Positions 1-6,534 of a DNA stretch of 11,898 nt are shown one piece after another. The notes below the pieces were generated by a model, which saw only the letters and a program-made list of their open reading frames with translations, did no database searches and was not told where the DNA came from. How positions within the stretch are numbered: the first letter of the stretch is position 1; every line of letters starts with the position of its first letter. The stretch is from Pseudomonadota bacterium (GTDB taxonomy: Bacteria > Pseudomonadota > Gammaproteobacteria > Steroidobacterales > Steroidobacteraceae), in NCBI GenBank assembly GCA_021780395.1, contig JAJXYU010000274.1, positions 1 through 11,898 on the forward strand, read 5' to 3'. A program made the translations under genes and the position numbers.

Positions 1-28
1 CGCCGCGATTCCCGAAGCCGGTTCAAGC

Positions 29-712
29 ATGCACCTATTGATCGTCGAGGATGACCAGGTCGCGAGGGACCATCTCGCGAGGGCGTTGCGCGAGGTGGGC
101 CATACGGTCGACGTCGCGGCGGACGGACTCGAGGGATTGCACCTCGCCTCGTCGATCGCGCTGGATCTCGCGATCGTCGACCGGATGCTGCCGAAGCTCG
201 ATGGACTCGCGCTGGTGCAGTCCCTGCGGGCGACGGGGCGCAAGGTCCCGGTACTGATCCTGAGCGCGCTCGGCGACGTCGACGATCGCATCACGGGTCT
301 GCGCGCCGGCGGCGACGATTACCTGACCAAGCCGTACCACGTGTCCGAGCTGCTGGCCCGGATCGACGCGCTCGCGCGCCGCGCCGAGCTCGGCAGCGGC
401 GAGGTCGCGACCAAGCTCAAGCTCGCGGACCTCGAACTCGACCGCATGACGCGGCGGGTCACGCGCGGCGGCAAGAAGATCGAGCTGACCGCGCGGGAGT
501 TCCAGTTGCTCGAATTCCTGATGCGCCACAGCGGCCAGGTGGTCACCCGGACGATGCTGCTGGAGGGCGTCTGGGACTACCATTTCGACCCGCAGACGAA
601 CGTGATCGACGTGCACATCAGCCGCCTGCGGCAGGCGATCGACAAGGATTTCGACAAACCCCTGCTGCATACGGTCCGCGGCGCCGGATACAGCCTCAGC
701 GAAGAAGACTAG
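29..712 (+). CDS. OmpR-family two-component response regulator
   Basis: A 227-residue DNA-binding response regulator, presumably phosphorylated by the histidine kinase encoded immediately downstream. The N-terminal receiver domain (about residues 1-115) shows the acidic pocket E7-D8-D9, phospho-acceptor D51 (in IVDRMLPKLDG), switch residue S79 and the invariant lysine K101 (in DDYLTKPY). The C-terminal winged-helix Trans_reg_C domain (about 130-223) contains LTAREFQLLEFLMRHSG and ends in the typical VRGAGYSL. The length is normal for the CusR/QseB/TctD-like branch. The ATG at 29 matches the usual start of the fold (MHLLIVEDD). The frame stays open upstream to the window edge, but I see no alternative start there and only a weak ribosome binding site. 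The stop TAG shares one base with the kinase GTG, so the pair is translationally coupled. Family assignment is firm; the stimulus and target genes are unknown. Confidence 0.95.
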   Translation: MHLLIVEDDQVARDHLARALREVGHTVDVAADGLEGLHLASSIALDLAIVDRMLPKLDGLALVQSLRATGRKVPVLILSALGDVDDRITGLRAGGDDYLTKPYHVSELLARIDALARRAELGSGEVATKLKLADLELDRMTRRVTRGGKKIELTAREFQLLEFLMRHSGQVVTRTMLLEGVWDYHFDPQTNVIDVHISRLRQAIDKDFDKPLLHTVRGAGYSLSEED

Positions 713-2088
713 TGGACCAGGAACAAGGATTCCTGGGGGTCCTGACCAGCTCGCCGTTCCGGATCGCGATCGTGTATTCGGTCGCGTTCGCGCTCGGCAC
801 CGTCGCGCTGCTCAGCGGCGTGTATTTCGCGGTGTCGCGGGTGATCGACGGCAGCGCCGACAACCTGATCGAGGCGGAGGTGCAGGGCCTGCGCGAGCAG
901 TACCTCGTGCTCTCGCGCAGCGATTTCATCGAGCTGGTCGAACAGCGCTCGCACACGCAGGACGTTCGGGGCGCGGTCTATCTGATGGTCGATCCGCGGC
1001 TGCGCCCGGTCGCCGGGAACCTGCCGGCCTGGCCGACGATCCCGCCGGGCGAAGGCAAGTGGATCCAGTTCAAGGCGATCGTGCCCTACGGCGACCAGAC
1101 GCGGGTGCACGAGGTCCGCGCGCAGCGGTTCCCGCTGCCCGGCGGGTACCGGATGCTGGTCGGCCACGACGTGCAAGAGCGCCAGGACGTGAAGAACGTG
1201 ATGATGCGCGGCCTCGTCGCCGCGGTCGTCTCGACGATGCTGATCGGCATCGGCGGCGGAATCTGGATGGGACGCAGGATCCTCGCGCACGCGGGCGCGA
1301 TCTCCGCGGTCGCGACCGAGATCATGCGCGGCGATCTGTCGCGCCGCCTCCCGGTTCGCGAGGCCGAGGACGAGCTGAACACGCTGGCCCGGGAGATCAA
1401 CGGCATGCTCGACAAGATCGAGCAGCTCACCCTCGGCATGCGCACGGTCCTCGACAGCGCCGCGCACGACCTGCGCACCCCCTTGAACCGGTTGCAGTCG
1501 ACCGCGGAGGCGGCGCTCACGGATCTCGGCCAGGATTCCCCCGAGCGGCGGGTGCTCGAGCGCGTCACCGCCGAGGTCGATCGGATGCGCAGCACGCTGG
1601 ACGCGTTGCTGCGGATCGCGCTCGCGGAGACCGGAACGGTCGCGCGCGAAGCGGTCGACCTCTCGGCGCTGGTCGCGAGCATCGTCGAGCTGTACGCGCC
1701 GGTGACCGAGGAGCGCGGGATCGAATTGCACAGCGACGTGGTGGCCGGAGCCCGCATCCAGGGCAGCCGGCAGCTGCTCGCGCAGGCGCTCGCGAACCTG
1801 CTGGACAATGCGATCAAGTTCACGCCGGCCGGCGGCCACATCCGCGTCCTGTTGCGCGCCGACGCGACCGGACCGGAGGTCACGGTCGAGGACGACGGGC
1901 CCGGGATACCGGCCGACAAGCGCGATCTCGTGCTCGGACGCCGCGTGCGGCTCGACGAAGCGCGGAAGGTACCGGGGTCCGGGCTCGGGCTCTCGCTGGT
2001 CGCGGCGGTCACGAAGCTGCACGGGGCGCGGCTCGTGCTCGCGGATGCCGATCCGGGTTTGCGGGTTTCGCTGAAATTCGCCGCTTGA
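712..2088 (+). CDS. Membrane sensor histidine kinase of the two-component system
   Basis: A 458-residue inner-membrane sensor kinase, partner of the preceding regulator. It has a first membrane segment at about 17-39, a periplasmic sensing region at about 40-160 with no recognisable named domain, and a second membrane segment at about 167-187. A HAMP linker follows (about 188-241), then a dimerisation domain with phospho-acceptor H252 in AAHDLRTPLNRLQS. The ATPase domain shows the N box NLLDNAIKF (N362, N366), the G1 box DDGPGIP (D394) and the G2 box GSGLGLSLV (422-430). All catalytic motifs are present. The region between G1 and G2 reads VLGRRVRLDEAR, with arginine where many kinases have the phenylalanine of an F box. 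The start is GTG at 712, formed inside the stop of the regulator (TAGTG). The periplasmic part has no obvious cysteine or histidine metal cluster, so I do not propose a metal sensor. Confidence 0.94.
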   Translation: MDQEQGFLGVLTSSPFRIAIVYSVAFALGTVALLSGVYFAVSRVIDGSADNLIEAEVQGLREQYLVLSRSDFIELVEQRSHTQDVRGAVYLMVDPRLRPVAGNLPAWPTIPPGEGKWIQFKAIVPYGDQTRVHEVRAQRFPLPGGYRMLVGHDVQERQDVKNVMMRGLVAAVVSTMLIGIGGGIWMGRRILAHAGAISAVATEIMRGDLSRRLPVREAEDELNTLAREINGMLDKIEQLTLGMRTVLDSAAHDLRTPLNRLQSTAEAALTDLGQDSPERRVLERVTAEVDRMRSTLDALLRIALAETGTVAREAVDLSALVASIVELYAPVTEERGIELHSDVVAGARIQGSRQLLAQALANLLDNAIKFTPAGGHIRVLLRADATGPEVTVEDDGPGIPADKRDLVLGRRVRLDEARKVPGSGLGLSLVAAVTKLHGARLVLADADPGLRVSLKFAA

Positions 2089-2089
2089 T

Positions 2090-2094
2090 GGAGG
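2090..2094 (+). promoter_or_regulatory. Ribosome binding site of the M13 peptidase
   Basis: GGAGG lies five bases before the ATG at 2100. It favours 2100 over the in-frame ATG at 2088, which overlaps the kinase stop and would put four extra residues (MEAA) before the signal peptide. Confidence 0.75.
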
Positions 2095-2099
2095 CTGCC

Positions 2100-4124
2100 A
2101 TGTTGCGCAAGACGATCTTCGCGGCGAGTGCCGCGTGTCTCATCTCCTTGCCCGGCGCGCGCGCGGCATCGAGGCCGCCATCCGGCATCGATCTGCGCTA
2201 TGTGCTGCCGGCCGTGCGGCCGCAGGACGACATCTATCGGCATCTGAACGGCAAATGGCTCGAGGAGTTCCGGATACCGGCTGACAAGTCCTCCTATTCG
2301 ATGTTCACGCAGGTGGACGACGAGACCCAGAAGCAGTTGAAGTCGATCGTCGACGGGTTGCTCGCGGGCGGCGCCGAGGACCCGCAGGCGCGCAAGGTCG
2401 CCGACCTCTATGCGAGCTACATGGACGTCGCGCGCGTCGATGCGCTCGGGGTCTCGCCGATCGAGGCCGAACTGAAGCGGATCGACGCGCTCACCGACAA
2501 GCGCGGCATCGCCGCGTTGATCGCGCACGACAACGAATCGGTCCCGGACGCGCCCTTCGACGTCGGGATCGCGCAGGACGCGCGCGATTCCACTCGCTAT
2601 GCGGTGTACCTCGCGCAGGGCGGGCTCGGCCTGCCGAACCGCGACTACTATCTCAGCCAGGCGCCGAAGCTGGTCGCGACGCGCGCGGCCTACCAGCGTT
2701 ACGTGCGCGCGATGTTCCGCCTCGCGGGCCTCGCCCATCCGGCGCGCAGCGCCGCCGAGATCCTGCAGCTGGAGACCGCGCTCGCGAAGATCCAGTGGTC
2801 GCCGGTCGCGAATCGCGATCCGGTGAAGACCTACAACAAGACGACCCTCGCGCAGCTGCCGGCACTGATGGGCGACTACGACTGGACCGAGTACCTGCGC
2901 GCGACCGGTCTCGAGGGCAAGGTGAACTACGTGATCGTGAGCCAGCCGAGCTACTTCACCGGGCTCGGCCGGCTGATCGCGAGCACGCCGCTCCCGGTGT
3001 GGAAGGCGTACTTCGAGTGGCGGGTGCTGTCGGCCGCCGCGCCCTACCTGTCGCAGGCCTTCGTGCACCGGCGATTCGCGTTCGATGGCACGGTGCTCAA
3101 AGGGACCCAGGTGAACCGGCCGCGCTGGCAGCGGGGGCTCGCGCTCGTCGACGTCGCGATGGGCGAGGCGCTCGGCAAGCTCTACGTCGAACGCTATTTC
3201 CCGCCGCGGAACAAGGCGCGGATGCTCGCGCTGGTGCATCATCTGATCGAGGCCTACCGGGCGGACATCGCGAGGCTCGACTGGATGAGCCCCCCGTCGC
3301 GTCAGGGCGCGCTCGCGAAGCTCGACAAGCTCGCGATCAAGATCGGCTACCCGGACAAGTGGCGCGACTACCGCGCGCTCGTGATCCATCGCGACGACCT
3401 GTACGGCAACGTCGTTCGCGCGACCGAATTCGAGTTCCGGCGCGAGCGCGCGAAGCTCGGCAAGCCCATCGATCGCACCGAATGGGAGATGAATCCGCAG
3501 ACGGTGAACGCCTACTACGACCCGACGATGAACGAGATCGTGTTCCCGGCCGCGATCCTGCAGCCGCCGTTCTTCGACGTGAACGCCGACGAAGCCACGA
3601 ACTACGGCGCGATCGGCATGGTGATCGGCCACGAGATCAGTCATGGATTCGACGACGAGGGGAGCCAGTTCGACGCGAACGGCAATCTGCACGACTGGAT
3701 GACGCCGGCGGACCACGCGAAGTTCGCCGCGAAGACGCGGGCGCTGGTCGCCCAGTATTCCCGCTACGAACCGGTGCCGGGCTTCCACGTGAACGGCAAG
3801 CTCACGCTCGGCGAGAACATCGCGGACAACTCCGGTCTCGCGATCGCGTATCAGGCCTACCACCTCGCGCTCCACGGCCGGCCGGCGCCGGTGATCGACG
3901 GAATGACCGGCGACCAGCGGTTCTATTACGGCTTCGTGCAGGAGTGGCGCGGCAAGGTGCGCCGCGCGCAGCAGATCCTGTGGCTGAAGACCGATCCGCA
4001 CTCGCCGCCGTACGTGCGCGGCACCGCGCCGCTGCGCAACCAGGCGGGGTTCTACAAGGCGTTCGACGTGAAGCCCGGCGACCAGATGTACCTGCCGCCC
4101 GATCGGCGGGTGTCGATCTGGTGA
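2100..4124 (+). CDS. Exported M13-family zinc metallopeptidase (neprilysin/PepO-like)
   Basis: A 674-residue zinc endopeptidase predicted to act in the periplasm, cleaving peptides rather than large proteins as known for the family. The N-terminus MLRKTIFAASAACLIS is a signal peptide with likely cleavage after ARA at residue 22; C13 sits in no convincing lipobox. The large M13_N domain starts with DDIYRHLNGKWL and IPADKSSY. The catalytic domain carries the substrate-binding motif NAYY (470-473) followed by NEIVFPA, the zinc motif HEISH (H511, E512, H515), and the third ligand E572 with D576 in GENIADNSG. The protein ends in DRRVSIW, the usual C-terminal tryptophan of bacterial members. The length is typical and no catalytic residue is missing. 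It starts 11 bases after the kinase stop, so it is probably co-transcribed with the two-component system. Its substrate is unknown. No gene symbol is given because several paralogues are common in such genomes. Confidence 0.95.
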   Translation: MLRKTIFAASAACLISLPGARAASRPPSGIDLRYVLPAVRPQDDIYRHLNGKWLEEFRIPADKSSYSMFTQVDDETQKQLKSIVDGLLAGGAEDPQARKVADLYASYMDVARVDALGVSPIEAELKRIDALTDKRGIAALIAHDNESVPDAPFDVGIAQDARDSTRYAVYLAQGGLGLPNRDYYLSQAPKLVATRAAYQRYVRAMFRLAGLAHPARSAAEILQLETALAKIQWSPVANRDPVKTYNKTTLAQLPALMGDYDWTEYLRATGLEGKVNYVIVSQPSYFTGLGRLIASTPLPVWKAYFEWRVLSAAAPYLSQAFVHRRFAFDGTVLKGTQVNRPRWQRGLALVDVAMGEALGKLYVERYFPPRNKARMLALVHHLIEAYRADIARLDWMSPPSRQGALAKLDKLAIKIGYPDKWRDYRALVIHRDDLYGNVVRATEFEFRRERAKLGKPIDRTEWEMNPQTVNAYYDPTMNEIVFPAAILQPPFFDVNADEATNYGAIGMVIGHEISHGFDDEGSQFDANGNLHDWMTPADHAKFAAKTRALVAQYSRYEPVPGFHVNGKLTLGENIADNSGLAIAYQAYHLALHGRPAPVIDGMTGDQRFYYGFVQEWRGKVRRAQQILWLKTDPHSPPYVRGTAPLRNQAGFYKAFDVKPGDQMYLPPDRRVSIW

Positions 4125-4136
4125 CGGCGCCGCGGC

Positions 4137-4150
4137 GTCAATAATTCGAC
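4137..4150 (+). promoter_or_regulatory. Candidate FleQ/FlrA-type activator binding site
   Basis: GTCAATAATTCGAC agrees at 12 of 14 positions with the Pseudomonas FleQ consensus as I remember it (GTCANTAAATTGAC). The left half GTCA is intact and the right half is CGAC instead of TGAC. Its centre is about 117 bases upstream of the start predicted from the sigma-54 promoter, a usual distance for an enhancer-binding protein. It begins 12 bases after the peptidase stop. The match is seen; binding is inferred. Confidence 0.5.
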
Positions 4151-4184
4151 GGTCCGGCCGGCGGTCGGTGCCGCGGGCCGGACC
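4151..4184 (+). terminator. GC-rich hairpin, possible terminator after the M13 peptidase
   Basis: GGTCCGGCC (4151-4159) pairs perfectly with GGCCGGACC (4176-4184). Inside, after one G-G mismatch, GCGG (4161-4164) pairs with CCGC (4171-4174) around a six-base loop. This is a very stable stem 26 bases after the peptidase stop. There is no T-run behind it, so it is not a classical intrinsic terminator. It could weaken read-through into the flagellar operon or stabilise the upstream mRNA end. Confidence 0.4.
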
Positions 4185-4203
4185 CGACGCCGCAACGTCC
4201 GGA

Positions 4204-4219
4204 AAAATCTAGGGATTTT
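4204..4219 (+). repeat. Short A/T-rich inverted repeat upstream of the sigma-54 promoter
   Basis: AAAATC (4204-4209) and GATTTT (4214-4219) are inverted copies around the four-base spacer TAGG. This is the most A/T-rich patch in a very GC-rich window. It lies 16 bases before the -24 element. It may be an operator, an IHF-type bending region, or simply curved promoter DNA; no specific regulator is identifiable. Confidence 0.35.
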
Positions 4220-4234
4220 CTCTCCGCGATTCGC

Positions 4235-4250
4235 TGGCACAAAAATTGCT
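4235..4250 (+). promoter_or_regulatory. Sigma-54 (RpoN) -24/-12 promoter of the flagellar operon
   Basis: TGGCACAAAAATTGCT matches the sigma-54 consensus (TGGCAC, then TTGCT) closely. The invariant GG (4236-4237) and GC (4248-4249) are separated by exactly ten bases. Transcription should begin near 4261, leaving a 36-base leader before the fliL ATG at 4297. RpoN with an enhancer-binding activator drives early flagellar genes in Pseudomonas, Vibrio and Xanthomonas, which fits the genes downstream. Confidence 0.88.
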
Positions 4251-4296
4251 CGATCGCTCGGTGGCGGCTATTCGCCGCGCGAAGGGATCGACATCC

Positions 4297-4845
4297 ATGG
4301 CCGAAGGGGACGAGAACAGTCCGGCGGAGCCCGCGAAGCGTTCGGGCGGTCTCGGGGGACGGATCGTGAACGCCCTCGGGATCTTCCTGTTGACGCTGGC
4401 GGCGGTGGTCGTGGGGGGCTATCTCAACGCGGTCCTGCATCCGCCGCCGGACTTCAAGCTCGGTGCCGACGGCAAGATCACGCCGTTCGTTCCCGCCGCG
4501 GCGCCCGGCGCCGCGGCGGACGCGGGCAAGCCTGCGATCTATTACGCGCTCGATCCGCCGCTCGTGGTCAATTTCCAGGACGGCGAAGCCGTGCGCTTCC
4601 TGCAGGTGAGCATCGAGGTGATGGCGCGCAACCAGAAGGCGATCGACAGCGTCAAGCGCAACGAGCCCTTGATCCGCAACAACCTGCTGATGCTGATGAG
4701 CAATCGCGACTTCAAGACGTTGATGACCCTGCAGGGCAAGGAAGATCTGCGCAAGCAGGCGCTCGCCGCGATTCAGGCGGTACAGCGCAACGACGGCGGA
4801 CCGCTGATCGACGACGTGCTGTTCACCAGCTTCGTGGTGCAGTGA
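4297..4845 (+). CDS. fliL: Flagellar basal body-associated protein FliL
   Basis: A 182-residue bitopic inner-membrane protein that in known systems rings the stator units around the rod and supports motor torque. It has a short cytoplasmic tail (1-22), one membrane segment (about 23-42), a proline/alanine-rich periplasmic linker, and the FliL domain (about 73-182). Family signatures are YYALDPPLVVNF, FLQVSIEVMARN, and the C-terminal FTSFVVQ. I chose the ATG at 4297, preceded by AGGG at 4283-4286. The longer frame begins at a TTG (4246) inside the -12 box of the sigma-54 promoter, upstream of the predicted transcript start, so it cannot be used from that promoter. It is the first gene of the operon; no fliK precedes it, unlike in Pseudomonas. 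Its stop overlaps the fliM ATG by one base. Confidence 0.93.
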   Translation: MAEGDENSPAEPAKRSGGLGGRIVNALGIFLLTLAAVVVGGYLNAVLHPPPDFKLGADGKITPFVPAAAPGAAADAGKPAIYYALDPPLVVNFQDGEAVRFLQVSIEVMARNQKAIDSVKRNEPLIRNNLLMLMSNRDFKTLMTLQGKEDLRKQALAAIQAVQRNDGGPLIDDVLFTSFVVQ

Positions 4846-5822
4846 TGGCGGCGAGCGGCGATCGGAACGTCGCGGCCGGCGCGCCGAATGCCCCGCGGGA
4901 GCGATCGACGATCTCGGAGGAGGAGGTCTCGGCGCTCCTCGAGAACCCGCTTCCGGACGCCGCGCGTCCGGTCGACTTCGCCGCCCGTCGAATCAGCCGG
5001 ACCTCGCTGCCGGTGCTCGAGGCCATTTGCCGGGATTGCGTCGAGCCGACGCGGACCGCACTCGCCGCACTCCTGAACCGGTCCCTCGAGGCGAGCTTCA
5101 CCGGACTCGGCCGCCAGTCGGCCGCCGACGCACTCGCGGAGTTGCCGATGCCCGCGAGCGTCGCGGTGATCCGCCTGAAGCCGCTCGCCGGCGACGCCTG
5201 GGTCGTGGTCGATCCGCCGCTGCTGCTCGCGATGGTGGATGCGTTCTTCGGCGGCAGCGGGCGTCCGAGCGCCGATCCCCAGGCCGCGGTCGGGCCGGCC
5301 GCGCAGCGGTTCCTCGCGCTCGCGATGGGTGCGCTCGGGACCGGCTTCGCGACCGCGTTCGCGCAAGCGGCGCCGATCGAAATCGAGACCGTGCGTCTGG
5401 AGACGAATGCCCGGTCGCTGCGGCCGGCGGATGCGCATGAGCCCGTGCTGGTCGCGCGCTTCGGCGTCGAGATCGGCACGGCCTCGGGCGAGGTCCGCTG
5501 GCTGCTGCCGGAGGCGGTGTTCACGCCGATTCGTGAGGCGCTCGCAGCCGACGGCGGCAAGCCGGCCACCCGGCCGCAGGCGCCGTGGGCGCCGCTGCTC
5601 GGCGCGGCGCTGCAGGCTGCCGATCTCGAGGCCCGGGCCGTGCTCGGCGAGGCGCAGATCAGCATCGGCGCGCTCGTGCGTCTCGCACCCGGCGACGTGA
5701 TCCCGATCGACCCGCCGCAGCACGTCGTGCTGCTCGCCGGCGAGGTCCCCCTCTATCGCGGCCGCTTCGGATCGTCGAACGGCCACAATGCGCTGAAAAT
5801 CCTGTCGCGGGAGCCGGAATGA
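4845..5822 (+). CDS. fliM: Flagellar motor switch protein FliM
   Basis: A 325-residue C-ring protein that receives phosphorylated CheY and sets rotation direction. Residues 23-32 (ISEEEVSALL) match the N-terminal CheY-P-binding helix. A CheC-like middle domain follows (about 45-235) with GGSG at 136-139, then a C-terminal SpoA/FliMN_C domain (about 243-320) with VLGEAQISIGALVRLAPGD that stacks with FliN. The length is close to the usual 330. The middle domain is rather divergent: the stretch expected to carry the NPQF-type motif reads RPADAHEPVLVARF. The start is ATG 4845, overlapping the fliL stop by one base (TGATG); a GTG at 4842 would add one residue. Its end overlaps fliN by four bases. 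Position between fliL and fliN and the C-terminal domain make the assignment secure. Confidence 0.93.
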   Translation: MAASGDRNVAAGAPNAPRERSTISEEEVSALLENPLPDAARPVDFAARRISRTSLPVLEAICRDCVEPTRTALAALLNRSLEASFTGLGRQSAADALAELPMPASVAVIRLKPLAGDAWVVVDPPLLLAMVDAFFGGSGRPSADPQAAVGPAAQRFLALAMGALGTGFATAFAQAAPIEIETVRLETNARSLRPADAHEPVLVARFGVEIGTASGEVRWLLPEAVFTPIREALAADGGKPATRPQAPWAPLLGAALQAADLEARAVLGEAQISIGALVRLAPGDVIPIDPPQHVVLLAGEVPLYRGRFGSSNGHNALKILSREPE

Positions 5823-6166
5823 ACGACAACGACACCAAGCGCGGCCCGGCCGCGCGTGCGCCGATCGGTGAGCTCGGACCGAGTACGCCGAGCGCGGCCC
5901 CCCAGGAAGTGAACCTCGATCTGATTCTCGAGGTCATGGTCACGCTCGCGCTCGAGGTCGGCCGGGTCCGGATGCCGGTGCGCGAGCTTCTGCGCCTCAC
6001 GCCGGGCGCGATCGTCGAGCTCAACCGGCAGGCGAACGAGCCGCTCGACCTGCTGGTCAATGGCGTGCGAGTGGCTCGCGGCGAGCTCGTCGTGATCGAC
6101 GACAAATTCGGCATACGCCTCACCGAGGTGGTCAGCGCGGCCGAGCGGATGGAACGCGCCGGATGA
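5819..6166 (+). CDS. fliN: Flagellar motor switch protein FliN
   Basis: A 115-residue component of the lower C-ring, which also docks the FliH-FliI export ATPase complex. After a variable polar head of about 33 residues, almost the whole protein is one SpoA domain: VTLALEVGRVRMPVRELLRL, then NEPLDLLVNGVRVARGE, VVIDDKFGIRLTEV and the C-terminal AERMERAG, which resembles the end of the enterobacterial protein. The ATG at 5819 overlaps the fliM stop (ATGA) and has GGGAG five bases upstream, which decides the start although the frame stays open further up inside fliM. Slightly shorter than the E. coli protein (about 137 residues) because of the short head. Confidence 0.95.
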   Translation: MNDNDTKRGPAARAPIGELGPSTPSAAPQEVNLDLILEVMVTLALEVGRVRMPVRELLRLTPGAIVELNRQANEPLDLLVNGVRVARGELVVIDDKFGIRLTEVVSAAERMERAG

Positions 6167-6534
6167 CCTCGATCGCCGCAAGCGCCGCTTCGCCGTTCTC
6201 GATCGGCAGTCTGGTGCAGACGACGCTCAGTCTCGCGCTGGTCCTCGCGTCGATCCTCGCCGTGGCCTGGGCATTGAAGCGGGCGCGCCTCGCGCCACGC
6301 GGCGGGCGCGGAACCATCGGGGTGATCGATCAGCTCGCGATCGGCCCGCGCGAGCGCGTCGTGCTGGTGCGGGTCGGCGACGCCCAGCTGCTGCTCGGCA
6401 TCGGTCCGAGCGGGATCGTGGGCCTCGCGCCGCTCGCGAACCCGGTCGCGGTCGATCCGCCGGCGGCGACCGCGACCGGGTTCGCCGACCGACTGCGCGA
6501 GTTCCTCGGTCGAAGCGCGGGAACCGCCGGATGA
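6163..6534 (+). CDS. fliO: Flagellar biosynthetic protein FliO
   Basis: A 123-residue small membrane protein. In characterised systems FliO helps FliP assemble into the export-gate core and is not part of the final gate. It has a short N-terminal segment, one membrane helix (about 17-38) ending in the positive KRARLAPRGGRG, then a cytoplasmic domain with IGVIDQLAIGPRERVVLVRV and the LLLGIGPSGIVGLAPL stretch typical of FliO. Family sequence conservation is low, so the call leans on this signature plus position between fliN and fliP. It overlaps fliN by four bases (ATGA) and fliP by four bases. Confidence 0.9.
   Translation: MTSIAASAASPFSIGSLVQTTLSLALVLASILAVAWALKRARLAPRGGRGTIGVIDQLAIGPRERVVLVRVGDAQLLLGIGPSGIVGLAPLANPVAVDPPAATATGFADRLREFLGRSAGTAG

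Noticed and set aside
709..2022. Antisense open frame of 437 codons opposite the histidine kinase
   Set aside because: Low-complexity R/D/A/Q/H composition, no domain, and complete overlap with a kinase whose motifs are all intact.
1059..2099. Possible N-terminal extension of the M13 peptidase into the kinase gene
   Set aside because: The frame is open but encodes arginine-rich noise. The signal peptide and GGAGG fix the start at 2100.
2100..2166. Lipoprotein signal for the M13 peptidase (C13)
   Set aside because: SAAC lacks the leucine-type residue at -3 and the hydrophobic core before it is too short. Cleavage after ARA at residue 22 fits better.
1086..4001. Antisense open frame of 971 codons across the kinase and the M13 peptidase
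   Set aside because: It mirrors two well-recognised genes on the + strand. Its translation is rich in R, H, D and A without any domain pattern, as expected from the GC-rich complementary frame.
2795..4144. Second + strand frame of 449 codons inside the peptidase gene
   Set aside because: Arginine-rich shadow of the peptidase in another frame, with no recognisable domain.
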